DNA from: Dipteris shenzhenensis
Lineage: Eukaryota; Polypodiophyta; Polypodiopsida; Gleicheniales
Length of the DNA stretch: 64,000 nt
Strand: one strand, 5' to 3'
Assembly (NCBI GenBank): GCA_047967505.1
Contig: CM106541.1
The position numbers and the translations under genes were made by a program. Positions 11,166-21,904 of this stretch are shown here, in pieces; within the stretch, counting starts at the first letter, position 1, and the number at the start of each line of letters is the position of its first letter. Below the pieces are notes generated by a model. The model was not told the DNA's origin, did no database searches, and saw only the letters and a program-made list of their open reading frames with translations.

Positions 11166-12300
11166 TTGAAACCCACAATTGATTTTGACCTTCGTAGCCC
11201 GATAATGGCAAAACAATATGCAATTGATGGGTCAAAATCAGTGCCTATGTAATGGCGACTATTGAGATTGATAATGATGGTAAAAGGACTTAAAAATTAT
11301 CGTTTGAGATTGGACTTTGCATGAGTGAATCTTGGCGTCAGCCTGGGTGTGATTTGGACTTCAAACCGCCCAAATACGATCACCCGAAGAAAGGGAAAAA
11401 AAGTTAGGGGGTTAGAGATGCATTAGTGTATTAGGAATCATCGTGTTAATAATGTGCCTAGGATTGTCCTACCTAAGTGGGGGAATGTGTTGGTGTAGAC
11501 GAATGGTTAATCGGAGGTTTTGGTGGAAACTTATGAGCGAAATAGTGTAAAAAGAGGCATACACGAGGGTGCAAAATTACGAGTGTTATAGATTCCTAAA
11601 TGGTGTGGAATGGGCTGTAAAACTTCCCCGTAGCTCAACGGTTCCATGTGTGAATTTTTTGTTCAATCCGGGTCCCAAATAAGCAAGTTATCGACCTTTA
11701 AAGTTAGGGGAATTCAGGGGCCTTTGGTCTTTAGGTCAAAGTGTGAATGGACCTTAGACCTAAGGGTACCTACCTTGCTTAGTTTGGCTAACCAAAGTTA
11801 ATCTAATTGTTCAGTTAACCTAACTAAACTATTTGACCTAACCTAGTTTGGTTATACTAACAACCAAGTTAGCCTAACTTTCTCTAACCTACTGGTGGTT
11901 AATAATACCTAACTATAGTTTATTGACCCTACCTTGTTGTCTTAGGTTAGGTTAACCTAACACACACTAACCCTAATCTAACCTAGGTTTAAAAGAAACA
12001 AAACTAACCTAAACTACACTAACCCTAATCTAAGTTTGGTTTTAAAAAAATCAAAACTAACCTAAACTACACTAACCCTAACCTAACCCTTTAAAAAAAA
12101 AGGGGGAGGGCCGATGGCAGGCACCGCTAGGCGATGCCTATGAGGTGGGTGCCACCTGTGAGGCAGGTGCTGCTAGGTGAGCCCTTCTTGTGAGGCACGC
12201 ACCGCTCTTATGGGAGCGTCGCCTGGCTAGCGGGCTCCACCTCTTGCAAGCGCCACCGCTGGGCAACCTTAGAGGACCCTAGGGACATTAGTTAGGAGAG
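11130..12300 (+). repeat. Direct repeat R, copy 1 (~1.15 kb)
   Basis: The sequence from GCTTAATTGTATC to GTTAGGAGAGAGGGGAG matches 13676-14810 in the same orientation with moderate divergence and a few indels. Its left 35 bp, read on the minus strand, are gag text (SQMNSLERYN). Inside are a plus-strand polypurine-tract-like GTGGGGGAATGTGT (near 11475), a stretch rich in CTAACC and CTAACCCTAA (11790-12090), a GC-rich block with repeated GCACCGCT and GAGGCAGG motifs (12110-12260), and then G-rich DNA. It may be an LTR, an insertion, or a recombinant piece of both. Confidence 0.75.
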
Positions 12301-13335
12301 AGGGGAGTGAGGGGGGGGGGGGAGGGGAGGGGGATGTGTGGTGGAGGGTAAGAGGGGTGGTGGAGGTCAGGGGGAAAAGGAGGTTGAGGTGGAGGGATGT
12401 GGAGGAGACGGGGGGGAGGGAGGTGGAGGGGGGGTGAGTTGGGGGGAAGGAGGTGGAGGGGGAAGAAAGGGGGTGGAGGTGGAGGAGGGGTGGATTGGGG
12501 GGAAGGAGGTGGAGGTGGGAGGGTGGGAGAACGGGGGTGGAGGTGGAGGGTGGGTGGATGGGGGGGAAGGAGGTGGAGGCGGGGGGGGAGAAAGGGGGTG
12601 GATGTGTACGGGGGAAAAGGGGGTGGAGAAGGGGGGGGGGCAGAGGTGGAGGTGGAGGGGGGGGAAAAGGAGAGGGGGGGGGGGTGGAGGAGGGGGGGGT
12701 GGGTTGGAGGTGGAGGTGGAGGGGGGGGTGGAGGTGGAGGGGGGGGTGGAGGAGGGGGGGGGTAGGTGGAGGAGGGAGGGGGGAAGGGGGGGGGTGTCGG
12801 AGGTGGAAGAGGGGGGGTTGTTGCATGGTTGTTGGGGGTTCCAGGTGGAGGGGGTGGGAGGGGGAGGGGGAGGGGGGGGGGTAGAGATCTAGTGAGGTGG
12901 AGGGGGGTAATGTGGGGGAAGAGGGGGGGTGGAAGGTGGTGGTGGAGGGAATGGGGGGAGGCTGGAGATGGGAGAGAAGGGGGGGGGAAGGGTGGGTGGA
13001 GGTGGAGGTTGGGAAGGGGAGGTGGAGGGGGAAAAGGGGAGATGGGGGTTTAGAGAGAGATAGAGAGATGGTGGAGTGGAGGGTGATGGGGGTGTAGAGA
13101 GAGGTAGAGAGATGGTGGAGGGGGAAAGGATGGTTACCTTGAGTGGGGCATGGATAGAAAAAGTGGACATCGTGGGGAGGAAGATGATGGGAGGTGGAGA
13201 TGGAGATGGAAGGGGGGCTGACAGAAAAAGTGGTGGTGGAGGGGGGGTTGACGAAAAAAGTGGTGGTGGAAATAGTGGACGAGAGTTGGAGGACGGAAGT
13301 AAGGGGGGTTGGTGTTGCTTTAATAGGATGTGGGG
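12301..13335 (+). repeat. Purine-rich G-tract array (GGTGGAGG type)
   Basis: About 1 kb of almost pure G/A/T with runs of 4-12 G separated by GTGGA, TGGAGG and similar. The plus strand yields only G/E/W/R-rich frames and the minus strand P/S/T/H-rich frames, which are composition artefacts. The density of G-runs predicts quadruplex or triplex formation. The same motif recurs at 14815-14990, and its complement at 57545-58215. Confidence 0.85.
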
Positions 13336-13349
13336 GGATTAAGGGATAA

Positions 13350-13486
13350 TTTTGGGTGTTTAGTGTATTAATGCGATTTTGTAAGTCAACATTGTCCTTT
13401 TGCATCATCTGGAAGCATTGTTTCACTCCTTTGCCCTGAGGGATGTATCTTGAATGGTTTTTGGAAGGGGGTTCTTTTTCACACAT
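13350..13486 (-). pseudogene. Displaced N-terminal piece of Ty3/gypsy gag
   Basis: The minus-strand frame opens MCEKEPPSKNHSRYIPQG and contains the coiled-coil-like text MMQKDNVDLQNRINTLN before running into the C-rich tract. The wording would continue naturally into SQMNSLERYN of the gag remnant at 11165, 2.2 kb away, so repeat R copy 1 and the G-tract sit inside gag. It lies about 40 bp downstream, on the minus strand, of the primer binding site. Assignment is inferred from position and coding continuity. Confidence 0.5.
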
Positions 13487-13523
13487 GCAAACATGTGCTC
13501 TGATTTTGCTTCAAGCACTAACC

Positions 13524-13541
13524 TCCCCGGTAGCAGTGCCA
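13524..13541 (-). other. tRNA-Asp-type primer binding site
   Basis: The minus strand reads TGGCACTGCTACCGGGGA. This matches 14 of 18 positions of the plant tRNA-Asp 3' complement used by many Ty3/gypsy elements. On the minus strand it is preceded by AACA plus a few bases, which is how an LTR would end, so an LTR boundary is placed at about 13545. Confidence 0.65.
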
Positions 13542-13544
13542 AAA

Positions 13545-14814
13545 TGTTGTCACTCTTTCTCCCATGTGTAGCTTCTGAGGGTGTTGGTCACCTATAGTAT
13601 GCCATTGCTTGTTGTAGCATAGGTGTTCACAAGTGTAGCATAGGTCCTCGGGTCATCTTTTGGTGTGAGAGGTGCATGCTTAATTGTATCTTTCAAGTGA
13701 GTGCATTTGACTTTGAAATCCGCAATTGATTTTGACCTTCGTAGCCCGCTAATGGCAAAAAAATATGCAATCGATGGGTCAAAATCAGTGCCTATGTAAT
13801 GGCGACCACTAAGATTGATAATAATGGTAAAAAGACTTGAAAATTATCATTTGAGATTGGACTTTGCATGCGTGAATCTTGGCGTCAATGTGGGTGCGAT
13901 TTGGTCTTCAAACGGCCAAGATACAGTCCCCCGAGAAGAAGGGGAAACAATGTTAGGGGGGCTAGAGATGCATTAGTGTATTAGGATGGTCGTGTTAAGA
14001 ATGTGCCTAGGATTTGTCCTATGTGAGTGGGGGAATGTGTCGATGCAGACGAATTGTCAATTGGAGGTCACGGTGGAAATTTATGAGCGAAATAGTGCAA
14101 AAAGGGCCATACACGAGGTGCAAAATGATGAGTGTTATAGATACCTAGATGGTGTGGAATGGGTTGAAAAACTTCCCCATAGCTCAATGGTTTCATGTGT
14201 GAATTTTTGGTTCTATTCGGGTCCAATCCGGGTCGCAAATAAGCAAGTTATGGACCTTTAAAGTTAGGGGAATTTAGGGGCCCTGTGGTCTTTAGGTCCA
14301 AGTGTGAATGGACCTTAGACCTAAGGGTACTAACCATGTTTAGTTTGGCTAACCAAAATTAATCTAACTGTTCAGTTAAGCTAACTAAAATATTTGACCT
14401 AACCTAGTTTAGTTATACTAACAACCCCGTTAGCCTAACTTTCTCTAACCTACTCGTGGTTAATAATACCTAACTTTAGTTTATTGACCCTACCTTGTTG
14501 TCTTAGGTTAGGTTAACCTAACACACACTAACCCTAATCTAGCCTAGGTTTAAAAAAAATCAAAACTAACCTAAACTACACTAACCTTAATCTAACCCTT
14601 TAAAAAAAAATAAAAAATAGGGGAGGGACGATAACGGGCGCCACTAGGCGGGTGCTCCCTATGAAGCAGTCACTGCTAGGTGGGCTCTTCTTGTGAGGTG
14701 GGCACCGCTCCTGTGCGAGCATCGCCTGACTAACGGGCTCGACCTCTGGTGAGCACCGCCCTTGGGCAACCTTAGAGGCCCCTAGGGCCTTTAGTTAGGA
14801 GACAGGGGAGCGAG
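13545..14814 (-). repeat. Probable gypsy LTR end (13545-13675) joined to direct repeat R, copy 2
   Basis: From 13545 (TGTTGTCACTC on the plus strand) to 13675 the sequence is unique and ends at the primer binding site, as expected of an LTR of the minus-strand gypsy element. From 13676 the sequence is the second copy of repeat R, including gag-like SQMHSLERYN, the GTGGGGGAATGTGT motif at about 14027, the CTAACC-rich stretch (14330-14610) and the GC-rich block (14630-14785). The outer end of the LTR was not resolved. Confidence 0.6.
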
Positions 14815-14990
14815 GGGGAGGGGGGGACTTGATGAGGTGAGGGGGGGGGGAAGAGGTGGAGGTGGAGAGGGGGGGGGGGTGGAGGTGGCGAGGAGGAAGG
14901 AAGTGGAGGTGGAGGGGGGGTGGAGGAGAGGGGGGGGGGAGGTGGAGGGTGGGTGGGTTGGGGGGAAGGAGATAGAGGTCGGGGGGGAGG
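14815..14990 (+). repeat. Shorter G-tract array after repeat R copy 2
   Basis: The same GGTGGAGG and GGGGGG composition as 12301-13335, in the same position relative to repeat R, so the G-tract belongs to the duplicated unit. It ends abruptly at GGGGGAGGCATACTC. Confidence 0.8.
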
Positions 14991-16044
14991 CATACTCAAC
15001 TAGAAATGACTCTTTAACTCACAAAAAGCGGTTCTCGAGAGGCTACAAGTGCCCTTCTCCAAGCAGGTATAAGCAATAACAGCTAGACCACAAAAATTTG
15101 ACAAAAACATGGTGAAAGTGGTTTAGATGCTTGTAGACTAGTGTATCCACCTATGAGTGCATAAGAAAAGTAAGAAATGCCATAGTCAATACTTAACATA
15201 TTAATACACAACAAGTTGTCTACTTAATACCTTTATCATTGCTTCCTACAAGCAATTGTCGATAGTTTGTGTACATCAACACAAACCCACTAAAGGAGTG
15301 CACATTGCTATTGAAACAATGGCCATAATTATAGAAGATGGACCCTTTAAGCACATACATTTTCTATGGTGACGTAGCTACAAGTACCTTCAACACAAAC
15401 CAATCGTGGAAAATGTGTTCCTTGCATCCTTCAAACCAGCCAGTACACAATCATGAACATGCAAACAATAAAACAAATTGTATGTTTCAAAAAATCCAAA
15501 CACTGTGAGAACCATTATAGATATCCTTGCTTGCTTTACTCGCCTTTCACTGATAGAGAGTACTTCTTGATAAACAAATTCTCAACATGGTGTGAGATAT
15601 GCATCAATGAGGAGGTCAGAGTCTCATAGAAAGCAATTCAACAAAACTAGATTCTTCTCCTGCAACATCTATCATCACAAGAATAGCAATATCTCAAGTC
15701 TCACTCCAAATACTAAGCCGAGATCAAAGATCTATATTGGAGGATATAATGCTTAAGAAATGCATGGACCCAAGGTCCCAAACCAGTTCTTGTTAGGCAA
15801 TGTAGGGACAAGAAGAACGTTCACATTGATGGTCATGGTCTAAGCACATCTTCAACATGACTCGCACAAACAATTTTCTGACATTGACTTACCCTAGTCA
15901 CTCCTCCTAGCCTACATTGGAAAGGCAGCCTATGACAGTGGATACACAAAAAAATATACTCAATTCTCCATTTGCCCCTTCTAGGTTCTAATTACACAAG
16001 CTTCTCCACTAGAAAACTTCACACACGTTGTATAGACAATACAA
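14991..16044. other. No recognisable feature
   Basis: Non-repetitive, moderately AT-rich DNA with only short random open frames on both strands. I see no domain, LTR, primer site or clear tandem repeat. Confidence 0.6.
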
Positions 16045-16345
16045 GGTACTAAAACTTGTGGTGTTTGAATCATGGATGATTTTTTCATGTTATTTTTGTT
16101 AAGCAGCGAAACTTTCATATTGGTGTCAAAAGCTTTTATGCCCTAATAAAAATAAATGTTTGAAACATTCGCCAAGTTTTGAAACTTTTATGTGATACAT
16201 TCTCAAGTTTTGACAGGATTTACATGTTTTACTTCAAATTTCAAAAGAGAATATACAAAAGTATACTATATTCTATCGATATTGTGAAACCAAAAAATCT
16301 AGCTCGATAAACTTTCATGAGGATTTATATAGATATATAAGTATA
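16045..16345 (-). repeat. Diverged inverted copy of part of the 1.91-kb unit
   Basis: The reverse complement aligns by eye with 38735-38965 and 40645-40915. Shared landmarks are ACTTATATAT followed by ATAAATCCT, GAAAGTTTAT, AACATGTAAATC, AAAAGTTTCAAA, TTTATTTTTATTAGGGCAT and AAAAATCATCCATG. Divergence is much greater than between the two tandem copies, so this is an older member of the family. Confidence 0.65.
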
Positions 16346-17400
16346 CCTTTGATAAAAACATCCATGGTTTGATTAGGCTTTCCTTAATAGGGAAATACAC
16401 ATTTGCTGCAATAGAGATGTGAGAGTGTGTGAAATAAAGCATAATCACGTCGAGCCTTTCGAAGGTGTGGACCTATGCCAAGCGACCAACCCCACAAAGG
16501 ACTCATCACAAAAAATTTGGACTCAAAAAGGGCCCTATAAGGGAGCCCTTGGGCTGGTGACATGGAAGAATAAGGTGAATAAAACCCAATAGAATATTGG
16601 CTGGTGGAGGGCAATAGAATATTGGAAGTGGCCTGACTTCTATATTTCTTTATTCAATGGCCCAAACAATGAGGTGGAGCACCCGCTTGCTACCTCAACT
16701 CTCCCATCACGTTTTTTAACTATAACCAAACTGAGAAACCTAGTTTCTCAACCAAACTTGAACCATTTGACCTAAAACCAAATCCTCCCATCCAACTACC
16801 ACACTCCTTTCATTCTCTCTAATTCCTCTTGCTTCCCTCTCATTTCTGAGTACCATTTTGAATTTTTCTTTGCTCTAGCCCTCTTTTCAAATTTCCTACT
16901 GGCTCTTGAGCGAGAAGCTTCGTTCTCTATTCTCCCTCTCATGGGATGGACTCTCATGCCAAAATCTCATCACTTCTCTTCTCTACCTGTATTTCCCTCC
17001 CATTTCACTCTCATTCTTTCAAAACGTTCAAGGTTTTTTAATGAGATTCAATCTACCTTCTTCTTTCTCTATTTTGGGTGCTTCTCCTTCAAATCTTGCC
17101 ACTTCCTCTCTCATCTAAGATTCTCCCATGATTTGAAATCATTTCATTTGGGAAGACAAGGCAATCAATGTTCTAAGTGAGCCATGAATGATGCAAGGTG
17201 TTTGGAGCTTAGAAGGAGCTAGTGGATGAGATTCTTTGAGAAAGGATCAAAGAATATTGACTTTTAGGCATTGTAGTTGCGGATGCATGAAAATCAATCT
17301 TTCTTTTGCCCATCTCTCAATACTAGTTACTTTCCCTACCCCAATCTCTAAGGGTGCATGATTTCGAACCATTTGTGAAGGTTTGGGGTCCATTCAAACA
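16346..17400. other. No gene recognised; T/C-rich unique DNA
   Basis: Contains short open frames only. A stretch of about 29 bp at 16508-16536 (AAAAAATTTGGACTC followed by AAAAAGGGCCCT) recurs inverted at 29207-29237. The part from 16800 to 17130 is rich in T/C and could be a promoter or leader region, but nothing confirms this. Confidence 0.45.
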
Positions 17401-17404
17401 GCTT

Positions 17405-18275
17405 GTATGGAGGTTCAGGTGAGATAATCTTTGGAACAATGCAACACAGTGATTATGATGAGATTTGTTTGTTAATGATGTAACTTTGAACAAACAGTTA
17501 GTTTGTAGTCCATTTTGTGTAGTTGTGTTGTTTTGTTTTATTTCATGGTTTGGAAACATTGAAAATTTTGTTTGTTTTGTAAGAAATTCCATGAGAATTG
17601 AGTCTTTTCCACTCTTACTATCGATGGTTTTCTACATAATATTGCTTGAAATAGATTTCGAGATGTTTTGGGAGCATATAATTTGTTTTGAAGTAAGAAC
17701 CATCAACTTCATCAATCCTGGAACACATTTGGGACCACTGGGAGGGACAAGTTTAATCACATTTTTCTTTCAAAGAACCTTGCTCCAAGAATCGGGTACT
17801 GTTCATTCATGTAGTCTTAGAGTGTTTTTAGTTTTCAACTCAAATCAGGGTCTATCAGAGCAACTTGCATGGAGATTCACGTGAGAAAACCTTTAGAACA
17901 ATGCAAGACAATGAGAATAACAAGATTTTATGATGCATCTTGCAAGAAGCAGTTAATTTGTAGTTTGTTTTGGTAATTTTGTTGTTTTCTTTTAATACAT
18001 GATTTGAATAGGAAGAAAGATTTGTTTATTTTAAAAGACACACTCTTACTATTGAGGTTTTTTACAGAAGATGGTTTGAAATAGATTTTGAGTTTTTTGG
18101 AAGCATATAATTAGTATCGGAGAAACATCCACGGAGAAACATCCATCAACTTCAGCATTCTGGATTACAAGAGGGACCATTGAGGAGGACAAGTTTGATC
18201 ATGTTTTTTCTTCAAAGATCCCTGTGAGGTATTGTTCATTCACCTAGTTTAATAGTGTTTGATGATAAGTAAATG
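17405..18275 (+). repeat. Two diverged tandem copies of a ~460-bp unit
   Basis: 17405-17870 and 17871-18275 align along their length: GGAACAATGCAA / AGAACAATGCAAG, CACTCTTACTAT, GAAATAGATTT, AGCATATAAT, CATCAACTTCA and ACTGTTCATTCA / ATTGTTCATTCA appear in the same order. Divergence is roughly 20-30 percent with indels. The 139-residue open frame at 17465-17884 is not preserved in the second copy, so it is probably not coding. The block lies immediately upstream of the transposon-like gene copy B and might be its 5' region. Confidence 0.65.
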
Positions 18276-18429
18276 TTTTTTTGAATTTGTACATTTTAAT
18301 CGTTAGATTTTGCATGTAGTTGGGGTTTTCATTTTTTCTTGGTTTGATACTTTTCTGAAACATGTCATGTTTGTATATTGTTTATTGATGTCAATGTTAT
18401 ATTATATTAGTTGGAAAGTGCATGAAATC

Positions 18430-20773
18430 ATGCAAGCTGCTCGGAATTTAAAAAAGGTGGATATCTATTTTCATATAGATGCAGAGAATGCACCATTTTT
18501 AAAGAGGAATGAATCCTCCTTAGCAAGTGAAAGTGATTTAGTAGCTCTTTGAAATCAAGGAAAAGCACATATGGATTTGTGGTTAGAAGGGGAAATACAT
18601 CTAGTAGATCCACAAACTTGTCAGACTCCTCAATTCCATGGATTGACCAGCTTAATGAAGTTCCTATGTAAGGGTGAGAATGGTTTGTTAGGATATTGTC
18701 GAAGGTTGATTGGTCATGGAGGAGCAAGTAGCCTTCATAGCGAATATCAATCCTTGCTTAATGAAAGAGACAAAGGGATCGCAATATTGGAGGCTTGGAA
18801 TCAACATTTGGTATCACTATGCAAGGTACAAGTGTTCAAATGTCTACATATGATGGCATAGAGAAGAAAAATCAAGAATTATAGATAAAGATTCAAACAT
18901 TAGATGCTCAATTGGGAGAGAGCACTATAAATGCAATTCACTTACAGATGCAAAACACAGCTATGAAGGATGAGATCAAGAAGTTAGAGAAAACATTATC
19001 ATTCATGAAGGATACTCCAATGGGTCCAAGACTATGTAAGAGGAAATTTCGTCCAATGGATGAAATATCCAAGAAAAGTGGTCATTGGAAGCATCGAGTG
19101 AGAGCTTGTAGGAGTGTTTCAGAACTCATGTCTATCCATGATGAACACTATGGTGCTATGGGTGAAGTGTTTACAAAAAAAATGTTGGAGTCTGTCATAC
19201 AACATCTAGAATTCAAAAGTCTAAAATCAGAGATAACTTCTGAGTCAATGAACAAAGTTGTGGAGCATTTCAATACAACTAGTGCACAGGGAGTTTGTGA
19301 TACTATAGGGATAAGTACAAGGGCATATCGGCTCATATTTAAGAGCTTAAAAATAGCATGTCTTTCTATGGGAGCAAAAGTTAAAGCCTCACTTCCTAAA
19401 CCGACTGATGTTGATAAGGCTAGGCATGCACTCAATGGTTTTTTGACTAAACCGATGGTTTTTTGAAGTGGTTTTTTGACTAAACCGATATCCCAAGTGT
19501 GATCAAAGGTCATAACAATGGTGAGGTACTTGAAGTTGAGGGCTATGGATCCTACCGTGTAGAATGGCATCTAGCTACTGACCTCAATACTATTAAATGT
19601 AGTTTTAATGTGGCACATGGAGCAAATACAAGCCATCCTTGTCCACTGTGCATGCAAATGAGAGTACCTGCAAAGGGTGGTAAAAAGAATCAAAAGCAAT
19701 GGGCCTCTGAACTTGCAGAGATAGATCAAACTAAGGCACCATATAGGGATGCTCCAGGGAAAGATCCATCATGGAGCCCAATTCTTGAAATTCCTCTTGA
19801 GCGAGTACACATTTGTGCACTTCATGCTATTGTGAGAATAATTGAAAAGTTGGTGCACCTATACATCATTGATGCATATAACTTGAAGCCCCAACAAGAG
19901 AGTGAGAGGATGATTGCAAGAATTGAAAAGGTTCTTTCAGATATGAGACTACACTCTGGGCAAGTAAAGATTAGAAAAGATCTGGAAAAACAAGCAATGT
20001 TCCTTGTAAGCCAAGCTTTTGTGGTGTCAAGGCTTTAAAATGCCTTTCTGTTGCAAAGAAGAAGAATGACAAGCTTAAACGTGCTAATGAGTTTGATGTA
20101 TGGAGAAAGTTACACAATGCCTGTTGTGAACGAGGGGGGAAGGGACAAAAAAGACTGGAAAAGGCGCGAGTGTGGTTAGCTCTTGATAGCTTGGTACCTT
20201 TACTACAAAAGAAAAGATTCAAAGAAGATGATGCACAATGTTTCATCAATGCTGTGAATGACTTTAGTCGGAATATGGAGATAGCTTGGGGAAAGAATCA
20301 TTTCACACAGTACATGGTAATCTCTAACTTGGACATTGAGATGTGCATATTGAATGGTCCTATATTTACTGATTTGTTTTTCTATTTGGCAGCACATATT
20401 ATATGCTCATGCACCATACATGGCATGGAATTATGGAAGCATCGAAGTGTGGTCCACTCAGGGGATGGAAAGATCGCATTGGCAAGCACGTTGTGCATAT
20501 AATAGAGCGATCCAACACGGGGGTGGTAGAACTAAGTCAAGCCCAATCGTTCAATTGGTTCAATGGTGGTACAGGCGTATCAAAATAAGAGTAGTTGCAA
20601 CACTAGCATTCAAAGAGTCCTTAGTGTCCCATGCAGTGCAAGATGTTAATGCGGAACATCGAAGAAGAATATACAACTCATCGAATGCAAGACATAATCA
20701 TGCAAGTTGGCGTGCAACCCATCTTATAGACAAGGGTGCATATGGGTGGAGACATACGAAAATGATGGTGTAG
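18430..20773 (+). pseudogene. Unclassified transposon-like gene, copy B
   Basis: More complete 5' copy of the gene at 1-2103. Order of parts: HIDAENAPFLKRNESSLAS and YQSLLNERDKGIAILEAW (frame 1, one TGA at about 18550), a coiled coil (QMQNTAMKDEIKKLEKTL, near 18945), a basic region (HWKHRVRACRSVSEL), then after a 480-bp internal deletion the CPLC and HICALHAIV segment (19499-19966). A frameshift follows near 19983, then NEFDVWRKLHNACCERGG and NDFSRNMEIAWGKNHFTQYM. A 76-bp GT-AG intron at 20317-20392 joins this in phase to HILYAHAPYMAWNYGSIEVW and the HGGGR C-terminus. The in-phase intron suggests a once functional spliced gene. The family is unknown to me; a transposase is a reasonable guess but no DDE triad is demonstrated. 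Confidence 0.55.
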
Positions 20774-21035
20774 ACTATTTCAATGTGGATGCCCATGCAT
20801 AAGTTTCAGAATTTATTTGTAATTGTAGTTATGTGATTTGCAGTAAAGCCAACGTATAATGGACATGAGTTGCAGTCTAAATGAGAAATTTTGTGTTATG
20901 GGATGTTAATTATAAGTATTTAGCTCCAGGTTGCACTAATTTTACTTTTTTAAGGGTTTTTATTGAAACAAGTATTTTAAAAAAATTAGGGTTTTTGTCC
21001 CTATATAAGAGAATGCGCCCTCATTTTCATTTCAC

Positions 21036-21043
21036 TATATAAA
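21036..21043 (+). promoter_or_regulatory. TATA box candidate upstream of H3-like frame, copy B
   Basis: TATATAAA, 99 bp before the ATG at 21142. It sits within a 70-bp region conserved with copy A and is followed by a CT/CA-rich leader. A histone gene carried with its own promoter is not what a reverse-transcribed copy would show. Confidence 0.45.
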
Positions 21044-21141
21044 GAGCTCTCCACTCCCACACCACCTCCCACTTTCCCCTGAGATTTCCACCCTATCTCT
21101 TGCACCCTCACCCTTTCTCTTGCACACTCTCTCCATCCCCC

Positions 21142-21889
21142 ATGTCCAGGCCCAAGATCAAGTCACCACGGAGACTGGCACAACCATACTCACCTCCGAC
21201 TCAGAGACAAAGAGTGATAGCCCCCCCCCTCTCCCCCTGATGATCCCCGTCGAAGGGAGAAACTGCCAATCTAGATACCATACAAGGAGAGGAAGGCACA
21301 AGAGGAGGGACAGAGGAAGGCACAAGAAGATCCTCTGATAGAGACGGATGACTCGGAGAGCACAGAGGAGGAGCATGTGGAAGAGGAACAATGAAGGACA
21401 GAGCAGAGGACCAAGAGAAGAACAGACAATCAGGGTCCATGCCAATGGGGGAGAGGTGCCCGAGCTCCAAGTGCAGGTCAAAGAGGCCCTCAACATCTAG
21501 GAAGAGGCCCTCCACATCGAGGGCAAAGTGGCCTTCCTCCAGTGAGGCGGTACAGATTCAAGCCAGGGACAGTGGCACTTCAGGATATCAGAAAGTTTCA
21601 AAAGTCCATTGATCTGCTCATCCCGATGGCCAGCTTCGCAAGGGTGGTATGCTAGGTCATGCAGGACCTCAGCCCCATGTCTCGGTTTTACAGGGCCCGC
21701 GGAGTTGTGGAGGCTCCTTGGCGTATTTCTAGAGAGGCCTTGCTTGCACTGCAGCATGCATCTGAGGCCTACCTACTAGTAGACGTCATGGATGACACCC
21801 AGGTGGCTGCCATCCATAGGAAAAGGGTCACGGTGACCGCTGCAGACATGCAATTTATTGTATGTCTTAGGAATCCCAAGGGCACTTAG
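21142..21889 (+). pseudogene. Histone H3-type, CENH3-like reading frame, copy B
   Basis: The histone fold runs 21548-21889 in one frame with a single TAG (21653-21655): [34 protein letters not shown], [stop], VMQDLSPMSRFY, RARGVVEAPW, RISREALLALQHASEAYLL, VDVMDDTQVAAIH, RKRVTVTAADMQF. It follows canonical H3 helix by helix (RPGTVAL, ALQEASEAYL, CAIHAKRVT, KDIQL). CENH3-like points are LLIP..SF at the end of alpha-N, a Trp just before the alpha-2 helix, and a longer loop 1. Loop 1 here is about eight residues longer than in typical plant CENH3. The upstream tail of about 130 codons is R/E-rich and acidic (TDDSESTEEEHVEEEQ) but has stops and frame changes. Expression is unlikely unless the downstream part starts at the ATG at 21659, which would lack alpha-1. 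Confidence 0.7.
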
Positions 21890-21904
21890 GGATTTTGTAT
21901 GGTC

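Noticed and set aside
11790-12090. CTAACCCTAA and CTAACC-rich stretch as interstitial telomeric repeat (also 14330-14610)
   Set aside because: No regular CCCTAAA heptamer; spacing is irregular and the stretch is part of the duplicated repeat R.
12269-13486. A 405-codon P/S/H-rich open frame on the minus strand and several G-rich frames on the plus strand
   Set aside because: Only the first 40 or so codons (near 13486) look like protein; the rest is the C-rich/G-rich tract, which lacks stops because of its composition.
17465-17884. 139-codon hydrophobic open frame as a membrane protein
   Set aside because: It is not kept in the neighbouring tandem copy of the same unit, so there is no sign of coding constraint.
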